A DNA stretch of 64,000 bases from Microbacterium sp. LWH7-1.2 (GCF_038397755.1 NZ_CP151637.1:2666001-2730000), one strand, 5' to 3'; counted from the stretch's first letter, positions 37,738-47,729 are shown. Numbers and translations: made by a program. The notes: generated by a model from the sequence alone, not told the origin.

Positions 37738-38274
37738 TCAGCACCACTTGTCGGCGAGGGTCGTGATGACGTTGAGGTTGCGGTTCGTCGCCACGCCGAG
37801 GAGTTTCGCGGCGCCCAGCGGATCGACCGTCCCGGTCTGGTAACCCGGCCCGAGCAGCGCGTGCGCGACCCGGCCGCGCACGACCATCTCGCCGGCATCC
37901 GTCGTCAACGCCTCGATCCGGGTGACCGCAGCGGCCGGCAGCTCTTCCTTCAGCAGGTACACGTAGTGGCGCTCAAGGCCGTGGCGGCCGGCAGTGAGCA
38001 CGACGGCGTCACGGGCGATCGCCGCCAACTCGTCGATCGTGAACACCATCGTCGGCACGTCGAACCCGCGGTCGGCGGCGAAGGCATCCTCGAGCGCCTT
38101 CTCGATCTTCGCCCGCGAGCGCATCGGTGTCGTGAAGCGCACGTTGCCGGTGTTGATGTGCGTTTCGACGTCGGTGAACCCGACTCCCTCGACCACGCGC
38201 ACGATGTCGGCCTTCGGGAACTTCCGGTTCGCCCCGAGATTGATCGCCCGCAGGAACGCCACGTACGTCGGCAT
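37738..38274 (-). CDS. DUF1697 family protein
   Basis: 178 residues beginning MPTYVAFLRAINLGANRK, the characteristic DUF1697 start, followed by VETHINTGNVRFTT and RNLNVITTLADKW at the end. The family is widespread and without established function. The ATG at 38274 fits the family start; a longer frame upstream is rejected. It converges with the DeoR gene (9 bp between stops) and diverges from the SDR gene over 181 bp with no other gene. Confidence 0.9.
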   Translation of the reverse strand: MPTYVAFLRAINLGANRKFPKADIVRVVEGVGFTDVETHINTGNVRFTTPMRSRAKIEKALEDAFAADRGFDVPTMVFTIDELAAIARDAVVLTAGRHGLERHYVYLLKEELPAAAVTRIEALTTDAGEMVVRGRVAHALLGPGYQTGTVDPLGAAKLLGVATNRNLNVITTLADKWC

Positions 38275-38455
38275 GACGCCATCATCCCCGAGAACGCCGC
38301 TCCCCGTGCCCGACTGCTGCAGATTCCGGGGCCGGCGATCCGCTAGCCTCGTCGCATGCAATGCCTGTGACCCGTCCTCGTCACCACCCGTCCGCAGGAT
38401 CCGCGCGGACGCAGAATCACGGATGCCGCGCGCCGGCGTCCTCGAAAGGCATCGC

Positions 38456-39334
38456 ATGTTCTCCTCCCCGTCGTCCCTGCCGCTCGCCGGCAAGACCGCT
38501 CTCGTCACCGGCGTCTCGCGCCGGCGGGGCATCGGCTTCGCCGTCGCCACCGAGTTCGCGCGCCTCGGCGCCGACGTCTTCCTCCACCACTACCGCCCGC
38601 ACGATACGCGCCTGCCGTGGGGCGGCGACGACCTCGACGCCGTGCGCGAGGGCCTGCGCGCGGAACTCGCGCCGGGCGCGCAGCTCGGCGACATGAGCGC
38701 GGACCTGCGGGACGCAGCATCCGTCCCCCTCGTCATCGGAGCCGCGAAGGCGCTGACGGGGCGGCTCGACATCCTCGTCTGCAATCACGCGCAGTCGGGC
38801 GACGACGGGTCGATCCTCGACATGACGGCCGAGCGGCTCGACGCGTTCTGGCAGACCAACACCCGGTCGACGGTGCTGCTGACGCGGGAGTTCGCGGCGC
38901 TGCACGCGGGCGCACCGGACCCGGGCTCGCGCCCCGGTGAGCGCGTCGAGCGGCGGGGTCCGTTCGCCGAGCCGACCGGGCGCGTGTTCTGGATGACGTC
39001 CGGGCAGATCCACGGCCCGATGCGCGGCGAAGTGGGCTACGCGACGAGCAAGGCGGCGCTTGCCGGGGTCACGAAGACGGTGGCGGCAGAGCTGCTCGAC
39101 CTCGGTATCATCCTCAACACGATCGACCCGGGACCCGTCAACACCGGCTATCTCGATCCCGAGACGACCGACCGGCCGCTCGAGGAGATCGAGGCGTGGA
39201 TGCGGTCGACGCCCTTCGGCCGCTACGGCGAGCCCGCCGATCCCGCACGACTCATCGGGTGGCTCGCGACACCCGACGGCGCGTGGGTCGTGGGCCAGGT
39301 GCTGTCGACCAACGGCGGCCTCGGGCTCGGCTGA
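38456..39334 (+). CDS. Short-chain dehydrogenase/reductase (FabG-like)
   Basis: 292 residues. Nucleotide-binding glycine motif TGVSRRRGIGFA near residue 20, LDILVCNHAQSG in place of the usual NNAG, catalytic Ser in FWMTSGQ and the YATSK active-site Tyr/Lys. An insert of about 20 residues rich in Arg/Gly/Pro (around 155-178) is unusual. C-terminal GQVLSTNGGLGL fits classical SDRs. The NAD(P)H-linked substrate is unknown. AAAGG lies 9 nt before the ATG. It converges with the helicase gene. Confidence 0.93.
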   Translation: MFSSPSSLPLAGKTALVTGVSRRRGIGFAVATEFARLGADVFLHHYRPHDTRLPWGGDDLDAVREGLRAELAPGAQLGDMSADLRDAASVPLVIGAAKALTGRLDILVCNHAQSGDDGSILDMTAERLDAFWQTNTRSTVLLTREFAALHAGAPDPGSRPGERVERRGPFAEPTGRVFWMTSGQIHGPMRGEVGYATSKAALAGVTKTVAAELLDLGIILNTIDPGPVNTGYLDPETTDRPLEEIEAWMRSTPFGRYGEPADPARLIGWLATPDGAWVVGQVLSTNGGLGLG

Positions 39335-39371
39335 CGCGCGTCTGAAGATTCCGGGCGGCCGCGACCGACTC

Positions 39372-41939
39372 CTACAGCCGCACGACCTCGGTCACCCTCA
39401 CGACCGCGGTGCCCTCCTCCTCCGAGGCCGCGAGGTCGACCACGCCGCGGATGCGCCAGTCGTGGTCGCCCGCCGGGTCGTCGATCGTCTGCTCGACGCG
39501 CCAGAACCCCGACGCCGCAGCATCCGTCTCGTCCACGGTCACGAGCCGCGGCGACCGCGCCGCACCTCCCGTCAGGATCGCGTCGTGGTCGTCGAAGTAG
39601 GCGTCGAGCGCGGCCGGCCAGTCGACTTCGGGGTCGAGCTCGACGAGCTCCTCGTCGCGCTGGAGCGCGGCCAGCTGCACGCGCCGGAACAGCTCGTTGC
39701 GCACCAGCACCCCGAACGCGCGCCGGTTCGTCAGCACCGAGGGCGGTGCCGGCGGAACCACCGGCGCCGACGGGTCGTCGACGGGGTTGATCAGCGCCTC
39801 CCATTCGTCGACCAGGCTCGAGTCGACCTGCCGCACGACCTCGCCGAGCCACGCGACCAGGTCGTGGAGATCGTCGGTCTGCGCCTCGGCGGGCACGGTC
39901 TGCCGCACCGCACGGTACGCGTCGGAGAGATATCGCAGCACGAGTCCCTCGCTGCGGGCGAGCTGGTACAGCGAGATCAGCTCGGAGAACGACAGTGCCC
40001 GCTCGAACATGTCGCGCACGACCGATTTCGGCGACAGCTCGAAGTCGCGCACCCACGGCTGGCTCGACGCGAACACCTCGTACGACTGCGCGAGCAGCTC
40101 CTCGAGCGGCTTCGGGTAGGTGACCTCTTCCAGCAGCGCCATGCGCTCGTCGTACTCGATTCCGTCGGCCTTCATGGCCGCGACCGCCTCGCCGCGCGCC
40201 TTGAACTCCTGCTGCGACAGGATCGGCCGCGGGTCGTCGAGCGTCGCCTCGATCACGCTCACGACGTCGAGCGCGTAGTGCCCGGTTCCGGCGGCGCCCG
40301 CCGTGTCGTCCGGGTCGAGCAGTTCGATCGCGGCAAGAGCGAACGGCGACAGCGGTTGATTGAGCGCGAAGTTCGGCTGCAGGTCGACGGTGAGGCGGAT
40401 GTGATTGCGGATGCTGCGACCCGAGGCATCCGCCTCTCCCGAACGATCGATCTCCACCACGTCGGCGGTGAGAAGCGTGCGGAAGATCGCGATCGCGCGT
40501 CGCGCGAGCTCGTAGCGCCGGGCGCGCGGCTCGTGGTTGTCGAACACCAGCGACCGCACGTTCTCGAACACGTCGCCGCCGCGGGCGATGACGTTGATGA
40601 GCATGGCGGCGGTGAGCTGCAGCTGCGGCACGAGCGGCTCGGGCTCGGCCTCGACGAGCCGCTCGTACGATCCGAGGCCCCAGTTGACGACGCCCGTCGG
40701 CGCCTTCTTGCGGACGATCTTCTTGCGCTTCGCGGGGTCGTCGCCGGCCTTGCGGAGGGCCGCCTCGTTCTCGATCTCCCACTCCGGCGCCATCACGACG
40801 ACGGTCCCCGCGGTGTCGTACCCGGCGCGACCGGCTCGGCCGGCGACCTGGTGGAACTCGCGGGCGGTGAGCTGCCGCATCTTCGTGCCGTCGAACTTCG
40901 ACAGCGCCGTGATGAGCACGGTGCGGATCGGCACGTTGATGCCCACGCCCAGGGTGTCGGTGCCGCAGATGACACGCAGCAGTCCCCGCTGTGCGAGGGT
41001 CTCGACCAGGCGCCGGTAGCGCGGCAGCATGCCCGCGTGGTGCACGCCGATGCCCGCGCGCACGTAGCGCGAGAGCGTGCGGCCGAACGCAGTCGTGAAG
41101 CGGAAGCCGCCGATCGCCTCGGCGATCGCATCCCGCTGCTCGCGGGAGACGATCCGGATCGACGAGAGCGCCTGCGCCCGCTCCATCGCGGCGGCCTGCG
41201 AGAAGTGCACGATGTACACCGGCGCCTCGCCGGTCTGCAGCAGCTCCTCGACCGTCTCGTGGATCGGCGTCCGGGCGTACGAGAAGTGCAAGGGCACCGG
41301 GCGCTCGACCCCGGTGATGCGCGAGACGGTGCGGCCCGTGCGGCGCTCGAGATCCTCGGCGATCGTGGCGACGTCGCCGAGCGTCGCCGACATCAGCACG
41401 AACTGCGCGCGCGGCAGGAGCAGCAGCGGCACCTGCCACGCCCACCCTCTGTCGGGGTCGCCGTAGTAGTGGAACTCGTCCATCACGACCTGGTCGACGG
41501 CGGCGTCGGCGCCCTGGCGCAGGGCGAGGTTCGCCAGGATCTCCGCCGTGCAGCACACGATCGCGGCATCCGGGTTCACCGACGAGTCGCCCGTCACCAT
41601 GCCGACGTTGGCGGCGCCGAAGATGTCGACGAGGGCGAAGAACTTCTCGCTCACGAGTGCCTTGATCGGCGCCGTGTAGTAGGTGCGCCCGCCGCGCGCG
41701 ACACACGCCGCGTGGGCCGCGACGGCGACGAGGGACTTGCCCGTGCCGGTCGGCGTCGACAGGATCACGTGGGAGCCCGACACGATCTCGATGACCGCCT
41801 CGTCCTGTGCGGGGTACAGCGCGAAGCCCCGATCGCCCGCCCATTCGACGAATGCGTCGTACAGCGCGTCGGCATCCGGCGATCCTGATGCGGATCCGGA
41901 TGCCGCGGCCGCCGCCGCGATCGTCTCGAGAAGCGTCAC
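39372..41939 (-). CDS. Ski2-like DEAD/DEAH-box RNA helicase (DUF3516 type)
   Basis: 855 residues. Motif I STPTGTGKSLVA, motif Ib TYYTAPIKALVSEKF, motif II DEFHYYGDPDRGWAWQ, motif III LMSATLGD, motif VI HQVAGRAGRAGYDT. A long C-terminal half carries the DUF3516 region. Actinobacterial homologues are annotated as ATP-dependent RNA helicases; substrate is not established. The GTG at 41939 (VTLLETIAAA) is chosen; an upstream extension would translate the GGATGCCGC hairpin region. The gene ends 37 bp from the convergent SDR gene. Confidence 0.92.
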   Translation of the reverse strand: MTLLETIAAAAAASGSASGSPDADALYDAFVEWAGDRGFALYPAQDEAVIEIVSGSHVILSTPTGTGKSLVAVAAHAACVARGGRTYYTAPIKALVSEKFFALVDIFGAANVGMVTGDSSVNPDAAIVCCTAEILANLALRQGADAAVDQVVMDEFHYYGDPDRGWAWQVPLLLLPRAQFVLMSATLGDVATIAEDLERRTGRTVSRITGVERPVPLHFSYARTPIHETVEELLQTGEAPVYIVHFSQAAAMERAQALSSIRIVSREQRDAIAEAIGGFRFTTAFGRTLSRYVRAGIGVHHAGMLPRYRRLVETLAQRGLLRVICGTDTLGVGINVPIRTVLITALSKFDGTKMRQLTAREFHQVAGRAGRAGYDTAGTVVVMAPEWEIENEAALRKAGDDPAKRKKIVRKKAPTGVVNWGLGSYERLVEAEPEPLVPQLQLTAAMLINVIARGGDVFENVRSLVFDNHEPRARRYELARRAIAIFRTLLTADVVEIDRSGEADASGRSIRNHIRLTVDLQPNFALNQPLSPFALAAIELLDPDDTAGAAGTGHYALDVVSVIEATLDDPRPILSQQEFKARGEAVAAMKADGIEYDERMALLEEVTYPKPLEELLAQSYEVFASSQPWVRDFELSPKSVVRDMFERALSFSELISLYQLARSEGLVLRYLSDAYRAVRQTVPAEAQTDDLHDLVAWLGEVVRQVDSSLVDEWEALINPVDDPSAPVVPPAPPSVLTNRRAFGVLVRNELFRRVQLAALQRDEELVELDPEVDWPAALDAYFDDHDAILTGGAARSPRLVTVDETDAAASGFWRVEQTIDDPAGDHDWRIRGVVDLAASEEEGTAVVRVTEVVRL

Positions 41940-42009
41940 CGTCCGAGTCTGCCAGGTCGCAGCATCCGCTCTCCCGCTTCCGGTGGGCGCGGCACGACAG
42001 CGGACGATG

Positions 42010-42036
42010 ACGGATGCCGCGGCCCGCGGCATCCGT
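42010..42036. terminator. ACGGATGCCGCGG hairpin downstream of the SGNH hydrolase gene
   Basis: ACGGATGCCGCGG (42010-42022) and CCGCGGCATCCGT (42024-42036) are exact reverse complements separated by one base, so the top of the stem must open to make a loop. Placed 49 bp past the SGNH hydrolase stop and 70 bp before the helicase start. It has the same architecture as the hairpin at 44494-44520. Confidence 0.65.
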
Positions 42037-42084
42037 GATCTCACCGGCCGCGCGGCCGCCGTGACGGAACCGGCCGTGGCGGTT

Positions 42085-42942
42085 CTACAGCTTCGACAGG
42101 ATGACCTGCGCGTAGGCGGTGTATCCGGCGTACGTCGGGTGCAGGAAGCCGGCCGGGTCGTTCACCGGGTCGAGTCCCCACCACGGGTCGCTCGGCGCCT
42201 CCGGGACGAGCTGCACGCCGTGCCCGGCGAACGCCTCGACCACGTCGGCGTAGACCACGTTCGCACCGTTCCCGTGGGCGAGTGCCACGGCTGCCTGGAT
42301 GGCGCCGTTGAGCGTGTCCGTCGCGGTGTTCACGGCGAGGACGAGGGTGTTGAGGGCTTGGCACTCCTCGATGCTCAGGAACTCGAGACACAGTTCGAGA
42401 TTCACCGGCTCGAGCAGGTGCGGGTACCCCGTGACGACGATGGTGGCGTTCGGCGCGCGCTGCGCCACGCCGGCGATCAGCATCGCGAGCGGCTCGATGA
42501 GGCCGGGTGCGCCCTCTATGACTCCCTGGACCGCCGCCAGGCAGGCGTTGAGGTCGCCGCCCTCCGGAACCGTCGCGCACTGCGCGTACACGGTATCGAG
42601 ACCGAGGTCGTTCGCGCCCACGGTGAGCGTCACGAGTGTGGTGCCGCGGTTCACCTGCGACAGCTGGGCCCACGTGTCGTCGATCGTCGCCCCGGTGCAG
42701 GCGGCGTTGCGGAGCAGATTGATCCTCGGCACGTCGTCGAGCTGGGCGGCATAGCCTCCGTCGGTGCGCGCACAGAAGTCCAGGGGAACACCACCGCCCT
42801 GGCCCGCCGCGATGGAGTCGCCGAGAGCCACGTATTTCGCCACCGACGGCGGCGGCGCGGCGGTCGCGCTCGCCGCCCCGGCACCTGTCAGGCCGAGTCC
42901 GAGTGCCACTGCCGCCAACGCGGCGAGGATGCGTCGTTTCAT
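42085..42942 (-). CDS. Secreted SGNH/GDSL-type lipase or esterase
   Basis: 285 residues with a Sec signal peptide (MKRRILAAL, hydrophobic core, cleavage near ASA-TAA). Catalytic blocks: Ser in YVALGDSIAAGQG, Gly of the oxyanion hole, Asn in TVGANDLG and the Asp-x-x-His-type FLHPTYAGY at the C-terminus. Four or more Cys in the mature part could form disulfides, as in Streptomyces SGNH lipases. It hydrolyses ester bonds of an unknown lipid or carbohydrate ester outside the cell. The start ATG lies after a GGGGAA site. Confidence 0.93.
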   Translation of the reverse strand: MKRRILAALAAVALGLGLTGAGAASATAAPPPSVAKYVALGDSIAAGQGGGVPLDFCARTDGGYAAQLDDVPRINLLRNAACTGATIDDTWAQLSQVNRGTTLVTLTVGANDLGLDTVYAQCATVPEGGDLNACLAAVQGVIEGAPGLIEPLAMLIAGVAQRAPNATIVVTGYPHLLEPVNLELCLEFLSIEECQALNTLVLAVNTATDTLNGAIQAAVALAHGNGANVVYADVVEAFAGHGVQLVPEAPSDPWWGLDPVNDPAGFLHPTYAGYTAYAQVILSKL

Positions 42943-43144
42943 GATTCCCCTTCGAATCCTTGACCGGATCGACTCCCCCGAATCGACCCGCGGCTGAATG
43001 GCCGTGCTCCTCGCCCGCACGGACGCCGCGGATGACGCCGACGATAGACCCGCCGCATCCTTCCCGCCAGAGGTTCGCGTGTGCGCGCAATGGCGGAATC
43101 GCACGGCGGCCACGTACGTTGAGAAGGACGACGGAAGGATTGAC

Positions 43145-43465
43145 GTGACCGAGACGCAGACGCAGATCATCGTGACCCGCAACGATGAGGATCGCCGCTA
43201 TGAGGTGCACGTCGACGACGTGCTCGCCGGCTTCACCGTTTTCCGCATCGACCCACAGGGGCGCCTGCGCTTTCCGCACACCGAGGTCGACCCGGCCTTC
43301 CGCGGTCGCGGCCTCGCGCAGATCGTCGTGTCGGAGGCGATGGCGGATGCTGCGCGCCGAGGCGAGACTGTCGTGCCGCACTGCCCCGTGGTGGCGAAGT
43401 ACTTGCGCACGCACGATGTGCCCGGGCTCACCGTCGAGTGGCCCGATCAGCCGCACCCGGAGTGA
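43145..43465 (+). CDS. Small GNAT-like N-acetyltransferase (YidJ/Gcn5-related type)
   Basis: 106 residues. It matches the minimal GNAT fold found in YjdJ-type proteins: HTEVDPAFRGRGLAQIVV carries the acetyl-CoA pyrophosphate loop (RGxGLA), preceded by LAGFTVFRIDP and followed by PHCPVVAKYLRTH. Substrate unknown. The GTG at 43145 is preceded by GGAAGGA. The pirin gene follows with a GTGA overlap, so the two are coupled. Confidence 0.92.
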   Translation: MTETQTQIIVTRNDEDRRYEVHVDDVLAGFTVFRIDPQGRLRFPHTEVDPAFRGRGLAQIVVSEAMADAARRGETVVPHCPVVAKYLRTHDVPGLTVEWPDQPHPE

Positions 43466-44466
43466 TCGGAGCCGCTGACGTGACCCGACTGGACGCCGAC
43501 GACGCGGTCGCCACCGAGTCCGCGGTGGAGTGCGCCGGCCCGCGCACGCTGCTGCTCGAGGCCCGCGAGGTGCCGCTCGGCGGCGTCCGCGCGATGTCGG
43601 TGCACCGCGCGCTGCCGCAGCGCGAGCTGCCGCTCGTCGGCGCGTGGTGCTTCCTCGACCGGTTCGGACCGCAGGAGACGCGCATGCGCGTCGAGCCCCA
43701 CCCGCACATCGGCCTTCAGACGGTCACGTGGCCATATCTCGGCGACGTGCGCCATCGCGACTCCGTCGGCAGCGACGTCGTCGTGCGTCGCGGCGCCCTC
43801 AACCTCATGACGAGCGGCGCGGGCATCTCGCACTCCGAGTACTCCGTGGGAGAGGATGCCGCGCCCCTCGACGCGCTGCAGCTCTGGGTCGCCCTTCCCG
43901 AGTCGCGCCGACACGGCGGACCCGCGTTCGAGCAGCACGCGGTGCTGCCTGAGCTGGCGCTGCGCCCGGTCGCGGGTGAGGCGGGGTCGGCCACGGTCGT
44001 GCTCGGCGAACTCGCCGGCGTCGCGTCCCCGGCCACCGTCTTCACGCCGATCGTCGGCGCCGAATTGCGGATTCCGGCCGGCTCGACGGTCACCGTGCCG
44101 CTCGACCCGGCGTGGGAGCACGCGCTCGTCGCCGTCTACGGCTCGGCCGCGGTCGTCGCGGACGCACCCGACGACGTCGTCGTCGACGCGGCGCACCTGC
44201 TCTACCTGGGAACGCGTCGAGACGACGTGGTGATCTCGAGCCCTTCCGGCGCGACCCTGTTCCTCCTCGGCGGCGAGCCGTTCGAGGACGACGTCGTCAT
44301 GTGGTGGAACTTCGTCGGCCGCACCCACGAAGAGATCGTCGAGGCCCGCGAGGCCTGGGAATCCGGCTCCGACCGTTTCGGCCATGTCGTCGACCACGGC
44401 GACGAGCGCATCCCCGCCCCTCCGATGCCGGCCGTGCGCCTCACACGGCGCCGTCGCCGCCTGTAA
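43462..44466 (+). CDS. Pirin family protein (bicupin)
   Basis: 334 residues. N-terminal pirin cupin with the metal-site motif EPHPHIGLQTVTW, plus HRDSVGSDV and GAGISHSEYS; the C-terminal cupin ends with FLLGGEPFEDDVVMWWNFVG. Pirins bind iron or other metals; bacterial members act as quercetinases or redox-sensing cofactors. The GTG chosen overlaps the GNAT stop (GTGA); a GTG six codons later is an alternative. Confidence 0.93.
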   Translation: MIGAADVTRLDADDAVATESAVECAGPRTLLLEAREVPLGGVRAMSVHRALPQRELPLVGAWCFLDRFGPQETRMRVEPHPHIGLQTVTWPYLGDVRHRDSVGSDVVVRRGALNLMTSGAGISHSEYSVGEDAAPLDALQLWVALPESRRHGGPAFEQHAVLPELALRPVAGEAGSATVVLGELAGVASPATVFTPIVGAELRIPAGSTVTVPLDPAWEHALVAVYGSAAVVADAPDDVVVDAAHLLYLGTRRDDVVISSPSGATLFLLGGEPFEDDVVMWWNFVGRTHEEIVEAREAWESGSDRFGHVVDHGDERIPAPPMPAVRLTRRRRRL

Positions 44467-44493
44467 CGCCTTCCGCGCGCACGTCTGCGGTGG

Positions 44494-44520
44494 ACGGATG
44501 CTGCGGCCCGCAGCATCCGT
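44494..44520. repeat. ACGGATGCTGCGG hairpin of the GGATGC family
   Basis: ACGGATGCTGCGG and CCGCAGCATCCGT are exact reverse complements separated by one base. It lies between the stops of the pirin gene and the convergent subtilase gene, next to a second, unrelated terminator hairpin. See the matching elements at 28184, 42010, 53269 and 54588. Confidence 0.7.
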
Positions 44521-44535
44521 GTCGCGGAAAAGCCA

Positions 44536-44566
44536 GGGGCGCCCGGGGTAGAACCCCGGACGCCCC
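44536..44566. terminator. Strong bidirectional terminator hairpin
   Basis: GGGGCG-C-CCGGGGT pairs with ACCCCGG-A-CGCCCC: 13 bp with a single internal mismatch and a 3-nt loop. It is placed 15 bp past the subtilase stop on the minus strand and 70 bp past the pirin stop on the plus strand, so it can serve both. Confidence 0.85.
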
Positions 44567-44580
44567 CTTGCTGAGGTGGG

Positions 44581-47500
44581 TTACGGCACGTCGACCGAGA
44601 CCACCGTGCGGACCTGCGAGTCGCCGTAGCGGACGACACCCAGGTAGCTGCCCTGCTCGAGGCCCGACCACGACAGGTTGTACGTGGTGGGCTCGCCCTG
44701 CTGCGCGGCCAGCGTGCTCGGCGTGGCGGTGAGCGAGCCCACGCCGTCGGTTCCGACGAGCGCGCTCGTCGCCGTCCACGTGAACGGACCGGTGAACGCG
44801 TACACGTCGGCCGAGACGACGTACCACCCGACCGTGGGCTGGGTGATCTGAACGGCCTCGTCGGCCGACTCGGTCGCCGACGACCAGCGCTGGTAATAGC
44901 GCAGGTCGGTCGGGCTCACCACGCGGTAGACGGTGAGGTCGAGGTCGGTGCCCGAGGTGTCGACCGACGAGTTCAGCGCGAACTTCGCCACGTCGATGCC
45001 CTCCGGCACCTCGACCAGCACGTTGGTCGTGCCGCCGTTCGCCTCACCCGTCTTCTCGGTGCCGTCGATGAGCACGTCGGCCTTGGCGAGACCGAGCACC
45101 GTCAGCGGTAGCTGGCCGGTGAAGCCCGGCGTGACCGTGATGTCGAGGTCGCCCTCGGCGCCCGTCCCGGACGCCGTCGGAGGCGCGTCGGCGCTCACCG
45201 GGAAGACCGCGACGGGAGAGCGCACGGTGTTGCCGGCGCCCGTCCACGTGAGGAACCCGGTCGCCCACTCCTCGAGCGCGGCGCCCGCGGTCGTGAACGT
45301 CACGGTGAACTCCGCCGTGGCACCCGCGGCGACCTCGATGGTCGACGGCGAGACGACCGCATCGATGCCGGGGACGTTCACCGACGCGGTGTAGGTGCCG
45401 GCCGTCGTGGCCGTCACCGTGCGCGTGATCGTCTGCGTGCCCGCGAGCGCGCCGATGCCGATCGAGGCGAGGTTCAGGTCGCTCGGGTCGATCGGGTCGA
45501 CGCCGTCGAAGTAGTCCTGCCCGAGAGCGCCCTCGAGGTATGCGGCCCAGTCGCGGATGCCGTTGTCGTACACGAGACCCGGGTTGAAGTACCGCTTCGG
45601 GTCGACGTGGCCCGCACCCTGCGCGAACGTGTCGGCCACCGGCGCGCCGTCGGCGTCGACCAGGTCGTACGCCGTGGTCATGAGCGCGGACTTGATCTTC
45701 GCGGGCGACGCCTGCGGGTCCTCACCGAGGTACAGAGCGCCGAGGCCCGCGACCTGCGGCGACGACATCGAGGTTCCCGACTTGAAGCCGAAGGTGGGCT
45801 TCTCCTTGGGACCGTTGTGGGTCGCGGCGAGGATCGCGACACCCGGCGCCGAGACATCCGGCTTGATGACGTCGCTGCCGTCGGCGAGGACCGGACCACG
45901 GCTCGAGAAGCCCGCGATCTGGGGCGTCGGCGTCACCTTGCCGGTGACGTTGTCGCCCACGAGGGTCGCGGTCGGGCTGTCGCCCTGCGCGCGCACGTAC
46001 TCCAGCAGCGCCGCGCGATACTGCGCGTCGATGTGCACGGTCGGCACCGAGTGGAAGTCGTTGTCGAGCGACCCCGCGACGACGTTGACGAGGATCATCG
46101 CCGTGCCGCCCGCCGCCTTGACCTCCTGCGACTTCTCGACGCGCGCGTTCGTGCCGCGGTCGCAGACCACGGTCTTGCCCGCGGCCTTGGCCGGGTCGAG
46201 CGTGCCGAGCATGCACAGCGAGGCCTGAGTGGGGTCGGCGCCCGGCTTCGCGATGTCACCCGAGTACACGACCGGGCCCGTCAGCTCCTCGCCGAACGGA
46301 ACCGTCACCGAGGCACCGACCGCCTGGAAGCCGTTCCGCAGCTTGACCGTGCCCTCGTAGGTCGGGATGGTGGACGCCGCGACCGTCGTGTACCACGGCG
46401 AGCCGTGGTCGGCGGTCGACGCGCCGGGTCCGTCGTTGCCGGCGCTCACCGCGACGAAGACGCCCGCCGCCGCCGCGCCCAGGAACGAGTAGTCGTCGGC
46501 GCTCAGGACGGTGGAGGCCGAGCCGCCGCCGATCGAGTAGTTGATGACGTCGACGCCGTTCGCGACGGCCGTGTCGATGGCCGCGATCAGGTCGCTGCCC
46601 GCGCAGATGTCGTCGGTCGTGACGAGGTCGTCGGGGCCGACGTAGCAGGCCTTGTAGGCCGCCACCTTGGCCGCCGGGGCGACGCCCGAGACCTTGCCGA
46701 ACCCGATGCCCTCGACCGACGCGTCCACACCGAAGTTGCCGGCCGCGGTGCTCGCGGTGTGCGAGCCGTGGCCGTCGCCGTCGCGCGGCGAGAGGAAGTC
46801 GTAACTGAAGTCGAAGCCCGCCGCGGCGGCACCCTCGGAGAAGTACTGCGCTCCGATGAGCTTGGTGTTGTAGTGGCGCTTGTCCCAGCTCTGGGCGATC
46901 GTGATGGGGCTCTTGAACTGACCCCCGTCCGCCTTGTCGAAGACGACAGTGTCGCCGTTGACCGTGTACGGGACGCCTGCGACGCCCTTCTTCTTGAGCG
47001 CGTCGCCCGCGAAGGAGGGGTTCTCGGGGGCGATTCCCGTGTCGATAACGCCGACCACGATACCCTTGCCGGCCTCGCTCACGCCGCCGACCGCATCCCA
47101 GATGCCGCCGGTGCCCGTCGTGTTCGAGCCGAGGCCCAGAAACTCCGTCGAGGGGACGGCTGCCGTCGGGTGGTAGATCTCGTCGGGGAAGACGCCGAGC
47201 ACACTCTTGTCGCCGTCCAGCTGGGCGACCTGCTTCGCCGTCAGCGTCGCGCTGAAGCCGTTGACCGTGACGCCGTACGACTGCGTGGGTGTGACGCCGG
47301 CCCCGGCCGCGACATCCGCCTGCTGCTTCTTGAGGTGCGCGAGGTACTTCTTCGAGTTCGCGGAGTCCGCGTCCAGCTGCTTGCCTTTGTCGGGCTTCGT
47401 CCGCTGAATGCCGTTCGTGCCGCCCTCGTAGGTGGCGAGGGGCGCGTCCTTGAGGAGGACGATGTACTGGCCGTCCTCGGCGTTGATGGGGGTCGGGGTG

Positions 47501-47601
47501 TTCACCTCCTCCGGGACGCTGCCGAAACTGGCGGTGGCGGTGCCCGTGAACAGTGCGGCGAGTGTGACGACCGCGGCTGCTCTGACGGAGGATCGACCCA
47601 T
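44581..47601 (-). CDS. Secreted subtilisin-like serine protease (S8) with propeptide and PA domain
   Basis: 1006 residues. Signal peptide (1-25), inhibitor I9 propeptide (from DGQYIVLLKDAP, about 43-145), then the S8 catalytic domain: Asp187 in VIDTG, His278 in DGDGHGSHT and Ser near 620 in SGTSMSSPQVAG. A PA insert lies between His and Ser. The C-terminal 330 residues hold beta-sandwich modules including FN3-like pieces. No sortase motif or membrane anchor is visible, so it is probably released. It should degrade extracellular protein for nutrition. GGAGG lies before the ATG. Confidence 0.95.
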   Translation of the reverse strand: MGRSSVRAAAVVTLAALFTGTATASFGSVPEEVNTPTPINAEDGQYIVLLKDAPLATYEGGTNGIQRTKPDKGKQLDADSANSKKYLAHLKKQQADVAAGAGVTPTQSYGVTVNGFSATLTAKQVAQLDGDKSVLGVFPDEIYHPTAAVPSTEFLGLGSNTTGTGGIWDAVGGVSEAGKGIVVGVIDTGIAPENPSFAGDALKKKGVAGVPYTVNGDTVVFDKADGGQFKSPITIAQSWDKRHYNTKLIGAQYFSEGAAAAGFDFSYDFLSPRDGDGHGSHTASTAAGNFGVDASVEGIGFGKVSGVAPAAKVAAYKACYVGPDDLVTTDDICAGSDLIAAIDTAVANGVDVINYSIGGGSASTVLSADDYSFLGAAAAGVFVAVSAGNDGPGASTADHGSPWYTTVAASTIPTYEGTVKLRNGFQAVGASVTVPFGEELTGPVVYSGDIAKPGADPTQASLCMLGTLDPAKAAGKTVVCDRGTNARVEKSQEVKAAGGTAMILVNVVAGSLDNDFHSVPTVHIDAQYRAALLEYVRAQGDSPTATLVGDNVTGKVTPTPQIAGFSSRGPVLADGSDVIKPDVSAPGVAILAATHNGPKEKPTFGFKSGTSMSSPQVAGLGALYLGEDPQASPAKIKSALMTTAYDLVDADGAPVADTFAQGAGHVDPKRYFNPGLVYDNGIRDWAAYLEGALGQDYFDGVDPIDPSDLNLASIGIGALAGTQTITRTVTATTAGTYTASVNVPGIDAVVSPSTIEVAAGATAEFTVTFTTAGAALEEWATGFLTWTGAGNTVRSPVAVFPVSADAPPTASGTGAEGDLDITVTPGFTGQLPLTVLGLAKADVLIDGTEKTGEANGGTTNVLVEVPEGIDVAKFALNSSVDTSGTDLDLTVYRVVSPTDLRYYQRWSSATESADEAVQITQPTVGWYVVSADVYAFTGPFTWTATSALVGTDGVGSLTATPSTLAAQQGEPTTYNLSWSGLEQGSYLGVVRYGDSQVRTVVSVDVP

Positions 47602-47729
47602 GTATGGCCTCCATTGATTTGTGGGGGAGTCGCCGCACCAGATCGTCGGGGCGCAGCGAACTCAAACGTAACTGCCAGGTGAATCTCGGTTAATGAGGAT
47701 TCAGTGAGAATCGCGTGACCCCATCCCAG

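Noticed and set aside
41940..42044. N-terminal extension of the Ski2-like helicase to the ATG at 42044
   Set aside because: It would translate the GGATGCCGC hairpin region; family homology begins after the GTG at 41939.
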